The notes beneath the pieces were generated by a model, which was not told the DNA's origin, ran no database searches, and was given only the letters and a program-made list of their open reading frames with translations. The position numbers and the translations under genes are program-made. A stretch of 14,314 bases of DNA from an uncultured Stomatobaculum sp. (GTDB taxonomy: Bacteria > Bacillota > Clostridia > Lachnospirales > Lachnospiraceae), in assembly GCA_938010625.1 (NCBI GenBank), contig CALLVJ010000116.1, forward strand, positions 1-14,314. The letters run 5' to 3'. This document shows, one piece after another, positions 6,459-13,380 of this stretch (its first letter is position 1; each line of letters begins with the position of its first letter).

Positions 6459-9100
6459 TGCGCCGCCTGACGCTCGGCATTCTCGCCCATGTAGATGCCG
6501 GCAAAACCACGCTCTCGGAGGCGCTGCTGGTCGCTGCCGGGGCACTCCGTGCGCCGGGGCGCGTGGACTACGGCTCCGCCTTTCTCGACACTGATCCAGC
6601 CGAACAGCGGCGCGGCGTCACGATTTTTTCGAAACAGGCTTACTTTGAGACCGGCGATCTCGCTGTGACCCTCCTCGATACGCCGGGTCATGTTGACTTC
6701 TCGCCGGAGGCAGAGCGCGTGCTCCAGGTGCTGGATCTCGCGATTCTCGTGATCAGCGCCGCAGATGGCGTGCAGAGCCACACAGTGACGCTCTGGCAGC
6801 TGCTGAAACGTTACCGGGTTCCCTGTTTCATTTTCTTCAATAAAACAGACCGGCAGACTGACAGCAGGGAGGCGCTCCTCGCCTCCCTGCGCGCGCGTCT
6901 CGGCGGCGAGTTCATCGACTTTTCCCGTCCATCTGCTTCGCCGGACTTTGCCGAAGAACTCTCACTTCTCGACGAAAAGCTCCTGAACCGCTATCTTGCG
7001 GACGGCACAGCGCCTTCTGACGCGGAACAGGCGGCACTCTTTCAGTCGCGCCGCCTGTTTCCGTGTTTTTTTGGCGCGGCGCTGCACCAGAAAGGAATCC
7101 AGGAACTGCTCCACGGCATCTCCCGCCTCTTTGTGCCGCCTGCCTATCCGGCAGAGTTCTCCGCGCGCATCTTTAAGATTGCCGCAGACGAGAAGGGGGC
7201 GCGCCTCACGTTTTTGAAAGTCACGGGCGGCACGCTCAGCTCCAAAATGCTGCTCCCGCCGCTCGGCGAAAAGGCCGAGCAGCTGCGTCTTTACTCCGGG
7301 CGCTCCTATTCGCTTCTCAAAGAGGCGCCAGCTGGCAGCATTGTCGCAGTGACCGGGCTCACAGAGAGCCGTGCTGGCATGGGCCTCGGAACTGACCAGG
7401 GCGAACACATGTTGCCTATTCTGACCCCGGTGCTCCGCTATCGCCTGATTTTACCGGAAAACGCGGCTCTCACGGAATGGCTGCCACGTTTGCGCACCCT
7501 CGAGGAGGAAGAACCTAGTCTGCACTTTCACTTTGACAGTGCGGCCAACGAACTGCAGATCTCGCTGATGGGGGAGATGCAGGTTGAAATCCTTCAGGAA
7601 CTCCTACAGCGCCGTTTTTCGCTCGCTGTCCGCTTTGAACCCGCCGGGGTCAGCTACCGCGAAACCATCGCCAAGACTGCCGAGGGCGCAGGACACTTTG
7701 AACCGCTCCGCCACTACGCGGAAGTTCATCTCCTGCTCGAACCGCTCGAACCGGGCAGCGGCGTGCAGGTGGAGAGCACAGTAACCCAGGAACAGCTCTC
7801 TACCCAGTACCAGCAGCAGGTGCTCCACACGCTCGAGGCGGAGGAAATCCCGGGCATTCTGCTTGGCGCGCCACTCACGGATCTCCGCATCACATTGGTC
7901 GCGGGGCGCGCCCACGAAAAACACACCGAGGGCGGGGACTTCCGCCAGGCGACAATACGCGCGCTCCGCGCAGGGCTCTTTGCCGCTGCTCCCTGTCTGC
8001 TCGAGCCCTTTTATGACTTCTCCCTGCGCCTGCCCGCTGCCGCCCTCGGCAAAGCGCTCCACGACCTCGAGCGCATGGGCGCCACATTTTCGCTCGGCGC
8101 AGCCGAGACGACGGAGCACGCCGAAATCCGCGGCCAGGCGCCCGTCGCCGCGATGCGGAATTATCCTGCAGAACTCCGCCGCTATACCAAAGGTGAAGCA
8201 GCCCTCTCGCTCTCCTTTGCAGGCTTTTTCCCCTGCCGAGACAGCGAGGCCGTGATTTCCGCGCGGAACTACCGCCCTGAGACCGATCTCGCCTTTCCGG
8301 CAGATTCGATCTTTTGCCGCCATGGGAGCGGCGAAGTGGTCTCCTGGCAGGACGCCCCCCGCTACATGCACCTTCCTTTCCAGCGCACCGCAGTCAGTAT
8401 GGAGAATGACAGCGCTGCGCCCGGCAGCAGCGCGCCGCGCGAGACAGCGCCGCTCTCCCTTGAGGAAATTGATGCGATTCTGGAGCGCACTTTTTATAAA
8501 AACCGCCGCCAGACGCCAAAGCGCCCTGCCGTAAAGCGCCGCGAACAGAACGAGGCAGCAAAAGAGCGCGCCTACCGCGCGCTCCAGACCACCGCACCCC
8601 GGAGACAGTTTCTCCTGGTCGACGGCTACAATATTATTTTCGCTTTTCCCGAGCTCCGCGCCCTCGCCGATGAAAACATCGACAGCGCGAGGCTCGCACT
8701 CCTCGATCTCCTCTCAGACTACCAGGGTTTTACCGACGTCACACTGATCGTGGTCTTTGATGCCTATCGCCGAAAAGATCACAAGGAGGAGCGCTATCCC
8801 TGGCACAATCTCTTTGTGGTCTACACCAAGACCGCCCAGACAGCCGACAGCTTTATTGAAGGCTTTTCTGTCCGCCATGCGGCGACCGACAGCGTGACCG
8901 TCGCGACCTCCGACGGGCTCGAGCAAATCATTGTGCGGAGCCAGGGCGCGCGCCTGCTCTCGGCGACAGACCTCCACGCAGAAATGCTCCGTGCCCACGC
9001 GGCAGGACTTGAAACGCTAGGGCTGCAGGAGATTGCGCCAAAAAATCATCCGTTTGCCGACCGGCTCAAGCGCCCAGAATCCAGTGAAGAAGCGCCGTGA
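6458..9100 (+). CDS. TetM/EF-G-like translational GTPase fused to a C-terminal YacP/Rae1-like NYN ribonuclease domain
   Basis: This 880-residue protein is about 240 residues longer than TetM/TetO. Residues 1-225 are the GTPase domain: P-loop AHVDAGKTT (10-18), switch I RRGVTI (51-56), DTPGHVDF (74-81), NKTD (128-131) and FGAAL (205-209). Domains II-V follow to about 640, including an EF-G/TetM-like domain III (GEMQVEILQELLQRRF). Domain IV has KHTEGGDFRQAT (488-499) where TetM has its drug-displacing loop. A basic, poorly conserved linker (about 650-715) leads to an NYN/PIN-like domain (717-845) with VDGYNII (Asp722), VFDAY (Asp768), TADSFIE (Asp797) and VATSDGLEQ (Asp819), matching Rae1 motif by motif. 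Known family facts: TetM-type GTPases act on the ribosome; Rae1 cleaves mRNA in the A site. The joint function is inferred. Start: ATG overlapping the aldolase stop, with only a weak SD, so translation is probably coupled. The 3' end overlaps the PAP2 gene by 35 bp. Confidence 0.93.
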   Translation: MRRLTLGILAHVDAGKTTLSEALLVAAGALRAPGRVDYGSAFLDTDPAEQRRGVTIFSKQAYFETGDLAVTLLDTPGHVDFSPEAERVLQVLDLAILVISAADGVQSHTVTLWQLLKRYRVPCFIFFNKTDRQTDSREALLASLRARLGGEFIDFSRPSASPDFAEELSLLDEKLLNRYLADGTAPSDAEQAALFQSRRLFPCFFGAALHQKGIQELLHGISRLFVPPAYPAEFSARIFKIAADEKGARLTFLKVTGGTLSSKMLLPPLGEKAEQLRLYSGRSYSLLKEAPAGSIVAVTGLTESRAGMGLGTDQGEHMLPILTPVLRYRLILPENAALTEWLPRLRTLEEEEPSLHFHFDSAANELQISLMGEMQVEILQELLQRRFSLAVRFEPAGVSYRETIAKTAEGAGHFEPLRHYAEVHLLLEPLEPGSGVQVESTVTQEQLSTQYQQQVLHTLEAEEIPGILLGAPLTDLRITLVAGRAHEKHTEGGDFRQATIRALRAGLFAAAPCLLEPFYDFSLRLPAAALGKALHDLERMGATFSLGAAETTEHAEIRGQAPVAAMRNYPAELRRYTKGEAALSLSFAGFFPCRDSEAVISARNYRPETDLAFPADSIFCRHGSGEVVSWQDAPRYMHLPFQRTAVSMENDSAAPGSSAPRETAPLSLEEIDAILERTFYKNRRQTPKRPAVKRREQNEAAKERAYRALQTTAPRRQFLLVDGYNIIFAFPELRALADENIDSARLALLDLLSDYQGFTDVTLIVVFDAYRRKDHKEERYPWHNLFVVYTKTAQTADSFIEGFSVRHAATDSVTVATSDGLEQIIVRSQGARLLSATDLHAEMLRAHAAGLETLGLQEIAPKNHPFADRLKRPESSEEAP
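6864..6890 (+). repeat. Perfect GC-rich intragenic hairpin (11-bp stem, 5-nt loop)
   Basis: GCAGGGAGGCG at 6864-6874 and CGCCTCCCTGC at 6880-6890 are exact reverse complements around the loop ctcct. The hairpin lies inside the GTPase-NYN coding region just after the NKTD motif and codes for part of a surface helix (residues about 136-144). No T-run follows, so it is not a terminator. It could slow transcription or translation, or be chance in a GC-rich gene. Confidence 0.6.
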
Positions 9101-9692
9101 ACGGCAGCCGGTTCCCGGCGAAAATGCAGACAGCGGCGAGCGGCAGCGCTGTCAATACGTCGGTCACGACATGCTGCTTCGTGAAGAGCGTCGAGACGAC
9201 AATCCCGAGTGCGACCAGCGCCGCAACAGCCGCCATGACGGCCGGTAGACCAGCCGTGCTGCCGGCAAAGTGCAGGACAAGATAACACATCGAGCAGTGC
9301 ATGCTCGGCGCGCAGTTTAAGCCCTTGTAGCTCCCGCGAAATACGAGCTGCATGACTTTTCCGGAAAATGTCTCCGGCGCCCCAGGGCGCGTAAAGGTCG
9401 TCGGGTAGAGCAGATAACAGCAGAGACTCAGCAGAATATCCAGAAGAATCGCCGTCTGATAGCGCGCATAGATCGCGGGATTCGCGGCAAAGAGCGCGAG
9501 CGGAAATAAGGCAATCAGCGGAAACCAGAGGACATAGACAAAGACAAAGGCGGGCACAAACGGGATGTGCCCGTCTATTTTTCTAGCCACCATATGCGGC
9601 TTTCCCTCGATCGCTTCCACGCCAAAGTACAATACCGTCTGCAGCCCGAGAATCACAAGTTCTGCGAGCAGAACCCGCATCCAAATCTTCAT
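9066..9692 (-). CDS. PAP2-family integral membrane phosphatase / phosphotransferase-like protein
   Basis: This 208-residue membrane protein has about six hydrophobic segments. It carries the PAP2 catalytic motifs in the form seen in inositolphosphotransferase/Aur1-like members: CAPSMHCSM (Ser130, His132; motif C2) and STLFTKQHVVTD (His174, Asp178; motif C3). An upstream YPTTFTRP segment (96-103) resembles the Aur1/IPC-synthase group, and a classical C1 KxxxxxxRP is not obvious. Such enzymes dephosphorylate lipid phosphates (phosphatidate, undecaprenyl pyrophosphate) or move phosphoalcohol head groups, with the active site on the outer face of the membrane. The ATG follows the second permease stop by 2 bp and has GGGAGGAG inside that gene, so it is the last gene of the importer operon. 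Its 3' end overlaps the convergent GTPase-NYN gene by 35 bp. Family call is firm; substrate unknown. Confidence 0.85.
   Translation of the reverse strand: MKIWMRVLLAELVILGLQTVLYFGVEAIEGKPHMVARKIDGHIPFVPAFVFVYVLWFPLIALFPLALFAANPAIYARYQTAILLDILLSLCCYLLYPTTFTRPGAPETFSGKVMQLVFRGSYKGLNCAPSMHCSMCYLVLHFAGSTAGLPAVMAAVAALVALGIVVSTLFTKQHVVTDVLTALPLAAVCIFAGNRLPFTALLHWILGA
9549..9582 (+). terminator. Candidate plus-strand terminator lying antisense inside the PAP2 gene
   Basis: CGGGCACA (9551-9558) and TGTGCCCG (9566-9573) form a perfect 8-bp stem, extendable by one G-U and one G-C pair, around a 7-nt loop. A TCTATTTTT stretch follows, ending at 9582. It reads as an intrinsic terminator on the plus strand, about 450 nt downstream of the GTPase-NYN stop, where no other terminator is available because the genes overlap. 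It also codes for PAP2 residues near 38-48, so it could be coincidental. Confidence 0.35.
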
Positions 9693-9694
9693 AC

Positions 9695-10678
9695 TCAGCG
9701 CTCCTCCCGGAAGTAAGAGAGCCCGAGACTCGCCGGCGGCTGGTCCTCCGGGCGGTTTCTGCGGCCTGTCTGAATCAGCACGAGAATGGTCGCGAGATAG
9801 GGCAGCATCTTGAAGAGCTCCTGCGCCGAGCGGTTCAGACCCGGAATGTAGAGATACAGAATATAGAGACCGCCAAAGAGGAAGGAACCCCAGATTGCCT
9901 TTCGCGCATTCCAGACTGAGAGAATAACGAGCGCCACAGCGAGCCAGCCGCGGTCGCCAAAGCCATCGTTCGCCCAGGTGCCGCCGAGATACTCCATCAC
10001 AAAGCAGAGACCGCCGAGCCCCGCGAGGCCAGCGCCGACCACGGTCGAGACGTACTTCACGCGGTTCACATCGACCCCGGCGGCATCCGCCGCGGCGGGA
10101 TCCTCGCCGACTGCGCGGATCTCAAGTCCCTTCCGCGTGCCAGTCAGCAGAAAGGCGAGATAGAGCGCGATCACAATCGAGAGATAGATCAGGAAGCCGA
10201 AGGAGAAAAAGGCTCTGCCGACAAAGGGAAGATTTGAGAGCCCCGGAAGGCTCTGCCGATAGGCAGCTGCCGTGAGTTTTGTGGAAATCTGCCCCACACC
10301 GCCCGCAAGCTGCGAGAGAGAGCCTCCGAAAAAATTGCCGAAGCCTACGCCAAAAGTGGTCAGCGAGAGCCCCACGACATTCTGGTTTGCGCGGAGCGTG
10401 ACCGTCAAAAAGCTGTACAAAAGCCCCGCGAACATCGAGAGGAGCAGCGCAGCAAGGAGCGAGAGCAGCAGCCCGACAAGGCCGGACGCATGATTGCCCG
10501 CCGCTCTCTCATAGAAAAAAGCTGCCATCAGCCCGGAGACGCCGCCCATATACATGATGCCGGGAATGCCGAGATTTAAGTTGCCCGCCTTCTCGGTCAG
10601 AATTTCGCCGCTCGCGCCGTAGAGAATCGGAACGCCCTGCAGAATGGCACGCTGCAAAAAGGTGGAAAACAGATTCAT
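9695..10678 (-). CDS. BMP-type nucleoside ABC importer, permease subunit 2 (NupQ/YufQ-like)
   Basis: This 327-residue polytopic permease belongs to the branched-chain amino acid/sugar permease superfamily that pairs with BMP-type binding proteins. Recognisable segments are LTEKAGNLNLGIPGIMYMGG near residues 28-47, the cytoplasmic coupling loop IRAVGEDPAAADAAGVDVNRVKY (roughly residues 187-209) that contacts the ATPase, and GDRGWLAVALVILSVWNARKA near the last helices. The protein has about eight to nine hydrophobic segments. It is expected to form the membrane channel as a heterodimer with the other permease. The ATG overlaps the stop of that gene (ATGA) and has GAGGAG upstream. Homology is to guanosine/nucleoside importers such as B. 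subtilis NupNOPQ, so nucleosides or purines are the likely substrate. Confidence 0.9.
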   Translation of the reverse strand: MNLFSTFLQRAILQGVPILYGASGEILTEKAGNLNLGIPGIMYMGGVSGLMAAFFYERAAGNHASGLVGLLLSLLAALLLSMFAGLLYSFLTVTLRANQNVVGLSLTTFGVGFGNFFGGSLSQLAGGVGQISTKLTAAAYRQSLPGLSNLPFVGRAFFSFGFLIYLSIVIALYLAFLLTGTRKGLEIRAVGEDPAAADAAGVDVNRVKYVSTVVGAGLAGLGGLCFVMEYLGGTWANDGFGDRGWLAVALVILSVWNARKAIWGSFLFGGLYILYLYIPGLNRSAQELFKMLPYLATILVLIQTGRRNRPEDQPPASLGLSYFREER

Positions 10679-11784
10679 TTTGTCGCTCCTCTCTTTCGAA
10701 GGGTCAGTTGATAGCGGACAAAGAACTCACAGCCAATCAGGAAAAAGAGAATAATTCCCGTGATGATGTCAGAAAAATTCTGGTTCAGTTTGAACTGGGT
10801 TGCAATCTGAATGGCACCCTGCTGCATAAAGCAGAGAAGTCCGGCAATCAGCGCCATGAAGAGCGGGTTAAAGTTTGCCATCCAGGCAACCAGGATCGCT
10901 GTGAAGCCGCGCCCGTTTGCCGTGCTGACCGAGAGCGTGTGTCCCGCGCCGCCCACAATGACTGCGCCCGCGAGACCGCAGACTGCGCCGGAAATTGCCA
11001 TGGTGCGAAGCATGACGCGCTGCACGGAGATGCCGGCATAGCGCGCGGTATTCTCACTCGCGCCGACCACCGAAATCTCAAAGCCCTGCTTGCTGCGCTG
11101 CAGGTAAAAGTGCATGAGCATCGTCACGAGGAGGATGATGCCAAGCCCGAAGAGATACTGGCTGCCCGCGAAGCTGCCGCCGCCGATGCGCGGAAACCAG
11201 CCGGCTCTCGTCGCCTGGTTGATCGTGCCAATGCTGTTCGAACCCTTCGGATTCTCCCAGAAGCAAATCGCAAAGGTCACGAGCTGCAGCGCGACATAGT
11301 TCATCATGAGTGTGAACAAGGTCTCATTCGTGTGATAGCGCGCCTTGCAGTAGGCGGGAATGAGCCCCCAGGCCATGCCGGAAAGCAGGCTGCCGAGGAG
11401 CATCATCGCGAGGAGCAGTGCATTCGGCAGTTTCCCGCCGAGCAGAATCATGAGCCCTGCGCTCGCGATGCCGCCGAGGAGAATCTGTCCCTCCGCCCCG
11501 ATATTCCAGAAGTGCATGCGGAAAGCAGGCGTTAAACCGACTGCAATCAGGAGCAGGACACCGCTCTCTCGGATGGTCACCCAGAGGCGTCTCGAATTGC
11601 CGACTGCACCAGCGACCAGCGCCTCATAGACGCCGAGCGGGTTCACACCTGTCACAAGTGCAATGACTGCCGCACAGGTAATCAGGGCGAGGAGCAGCGC
11701 AATCAAGTGAATCAGCGCGAGCTTCCCGAAGGAAATGTAGCCGCGCTTGTGCATCTGAAACAGTGGTTCTCTTCTCTGGCTCAT
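10675..11784 (-). CDS. BMP-type nucleoside ABC importer, permease subunit 1 (NupP/YufP-like)
   Basis: This is a 369-residue membrane permease. The N-terminus has a short basic cytoplasmic stretch (MSQRREPLFQMHKRG) and then the first helix. The family motif FWNIGAEGQILLGGI lies near residues 92-106. The ATPase-coupling loop VVGASENTARYAGISVQRV is near 239-257, and GRGFTAILVAWMANFNP near 290-306 matches the conserved region before the last helices. About nine to ten hydrophobic segments are visible. It should pair with the second permease to form the translocation path. The start codon overlaps the ATPase stop as ATGA with GGAGAGGAG upstream; the stop overlaps the next permease in the same way. 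Strict coupling suggests equimolar synthesis of the transporter core. Confidence 0.9.
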   Translation of the reverse strand: MSQRREPLFQMHKRGYISFGKLALIHLIALLLALITCAAVIALVTGVNPLGVYEALVAGAVGNSRRLWVTIRESGVLLLIAVGLTPAFRMHFWNIGAEGQILLGGIASAGLMILLGGKLPNALLLAMMLLGSLLSGMAWGLIPAYCKARYHTNETLFTLMMNYVALQLVTFAICFWENPKGSNSIGTINQATRAGWFPRIGGGSFAGSQYLFGLGIILLVTMLMHFYLQRSKQGFEISVVGASENTARYAGISVQRVMLRTMAISGAVCGLAGAVIVGGAGHTLSVSTANGRGFTAILVAWMANFNPLFMALIAGLLCFMQQGAIQIATQFKLNQNFSDIITGIILFFLIGCEFFVRYQLTLRKRGATK

Positions 11785-13301
11785 GTCTCGCTCTCCTCTC
11801 CGCCCATCATTCTTCTTCCCAATTCTTCCTTAGTCGCCATGCGCGCATCCAGAATGCCCGCGCTCTTGCCTCCCCGCAGCACGAGAATGCGGTCGCAGAG
11901 CTCCAGGAGCACATCCAGATCCTCGCCGACACAGATCACGGCGCTGCCATGCTTCTTCTGCTCATTCAAAAGCTGGTAAATCATATAGGAGGCGTGGATG
12001 TCGAGCCCGCGCACTGGATAGGCCGCCATCATAACTTTGGGGCTCCCTAGAATTTCTCTTCCGACCAGCACCTTCTGCACATTGCCGCCCGAAAGGCGAC
12101 CGATCGGCGTCGCCGTTCCGGGTGTCGCAACCGAGAGTTCTTCGACAATCTGCTCTGCCTGCGCCTGCGGTTTCTTCCGGTCGGTCACAAAACCCGCGCC
12201 GCTCCGGTAGGAACGCAACATCACATTGTCTGTCAAATCCATGCTGCCGACCAGCCCCATGCCCAGTCTGTCCTCCGGCACAAAGGCGAGGTGCACACCG
12301 AGCGCCTCAATGGCCGCCGGCGTCATGCCTTCCAGATTTTTCTCGCTTCCATCGTCCTCACCGTACCAGATTTCACCTGTATGTGGCATGAGACCCGCAA
12401 TCGACTCGAGCAGCTCTCTCTGCCCGTTTCCGGCGATCCCGGCAATGCCGAGCATCTCGCCGCCCTGCAGCGTGAGACTGAGATCTGAGAGCACGGTGAC
12501 GCCCTCTGCATTGGCGCAGAACACATGCGCAAGGCGGAGACGCCGCGGGCCGTTTAAGGGCGCTGCGCGGTCAATGCCGAGCTTCACTTTCTCGCCGACC
12601 ATCATCTCGGTCAGAAGAGCTGCGTCTGCCTTTGCGGTCTCAACCGCACCGATGTACTGCCCCTTCCGGAGCACGACGACGCGGTCCGAAATCGCGAGCA
12701 CTTCGGTCAGCTTGTGTGTGATGATCAGGATGGACTTGCCGTCCGAGCGCATCTTCCGGAGAATTGCAAACAGAAGCTCCGTCTCCTGCGGCGTCAGCAC
12801 GGCGGTCGGCTCGTCGAGAATCAGAATGTCTGCGCCGCGGTACAGCACCTTCATAATCTCGACAGTTTGCTTCTCGGAAACCGAGAGCTCATAGATTTTC
12901 TGCCTTGGATTCATGCGAAAGCCATAGCGCTCTGCCAGTTCCGCAAGCCGCCGCTCCGCTGCCTTAAGGTCATATTTGCCGCCCTGCTCGCCGAGAATAA
13001 TATTCTCCGCCGCGCTGAAAACAGGAATCAGCTTGAAGTGCTGGTGAATCATGCCGATACCGAGACGAAACGCATCTTTTGGCGACTGAATGCTCACGGC
13101 TTCGCCGTTTACTCTGATCTGTCCGCTGTCCGGAAAGTAAATGCCGGACAACATATTCATGAGCGTTGTCTTGCCGCTCCCGTTCTCTCCGAGGAGCGCG
13201 AGAATCTCTCCCTTTTTCAGCGAAAAACTCACGCGGTCACTCGCTGTGACTTCCCCGAAGCGCTTGGTAATCTCGCAAAATTCAATTACATTTTCCGTCA
13301 C
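11781..13301 (-). CDS. BMP-type nucleoside ABC importer, double ATP-binding protein (NupO/YufO-like)
   Basis: This 506-residue protein contains two fused ABC domains, typical of nucleoside and ribose-type importers. Domain 1 (about 5-245) is intact: Walker A GENGSGKTT (38-46), Q-loop Gln87, a variant signature LSVSEKQ (139-145), Walker B ILILDEP (159-165) and H-loop His196. Domain 2 (about 255-500) has a degenerate Walker A, GIAGNGQREL (287-296), lacking the Lys and Thr. Its signature LSGGNVQ (403-409) is normal, but a changed Walker B, VMMAAYP, is followed by RGLD, and Glu replaces the H-loop His (VGED). Hydrolysis is therefore expected mainly at the site using Walker A/B of domain 1 and signature of domain 2, as usual in this family. 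The start is GTG at 13301, supported by AGGAGG five bases upstream. A terminator-like hairpin lies between this gene and the binding-protein gene. Confidence 0.93.
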   Translation of the reverse strand: MTENVIEFCEITKRFGEVTASDRVSFSLKKGEILALLGENGSGKTTLMNMLSGIYFPDSGQIRVNGEAVSIQSPKDAFRLGIGMIHQHFKLIPVFSAAENIILGEQGGKYDLKAAERRLAELAERYGFRMNPRQKIYELSVSEKQTVEIMKVLYRGADILILDEPTAVLTPQETELLFAILRKMRSDGKSILIITHKLTEVLAISDRVVVLRKGQYIGAVETAKADAALLTEMMVGEKVKLGIDRAAPLNGPRRLRLAHVFCANAEGVTVLSDLSLTLQGGEMLGIAGIAGNGQRELLESIAGLMPHTGEIWYGEDDGSEKNLEGMTPAAIEALGVHLAFVPEDRLGMGLVGSMDLTDNVMLRSYRSGAGFVTDRKKPQAQAEQIVEELSVATPGTATPIGRLSGGNVQKVLVGREILGSPKVMMAAYPVRGLDIHASYMIYQLLNEQKKHGSAVICVGEDLDVLLELCDRILVLRGGKSAGILDARMATKEELGRRMMGGEESET

Positions 13302-13306
13302 AGTTA

Positions 13307-13312
13307 CCTCCT
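13307..13312 (-). promoter_or_regulatory. Strong ribosome binding site for the GTG-initiated ATPase gene
   Basis: On the minus strand AGGAGG lies five bases before the GTG at 13301. This spacing fixes the non-ATG start and fits the N-terminus of the first ABC domain, which begins right after it. Confidence 0.8.
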
Positions 13313-13331
13313 AGGCTGCTGGCCTTGAATC

Positions 13332-13363
13332 AAAAAGCCTCCTGCCGTCGCAGGGGGCTTTTT
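13332..13363 (-). terminator. Hairpin terminator/attenuator between the binding-protein and ATPase genes
   Basis: Two 14-base arms (AAAAAGCCTCCTGC and GCAGGGGGCTTTTT on the plus strand) surround a 4-nt loop with one imperfect pair. On the minus strand the stem is followed by TTTTT and begins 17 nt after the binding-protein stop codon. Its A-rich and T-rich flanks make it symmetric. As the ATPase and permeases are transcribed in the same direction just beyond, partial read-through would give more binding protein than transporter core, a common arrangement. Confidence 0.8.
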
Positions 13364-13380
13364 GTGGATCGCTTCTGAGA

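Noticed and set aside
6458..9100. Acquired tetracycline-resistance gene of the tet(M)/tet(W) type.
   Set aside because: The protein is about 240 residues longer with an NYN domain, the domain IV loop differs from TetM, base composition matches the neighbours, and no mobile-element genes flank it. It reads as a resident chromosomal factor.
10236..10275. Short inverted repeats (AGAGCC...GGCTCT and CTGCC...GGCAG) inside the second permease gene.
   Set aside because: Stems of 5-6 bp without a T-run are common by chance in GC-rich coding DNA.
11781..13301. Degenerate second ATPase domain as a sign of a decaying gene.
   Set aside because: Loss of Walker residues in the second domain is usual for double ATPases of nucleoside and ribose-type importers; the frame is otherwise intact.
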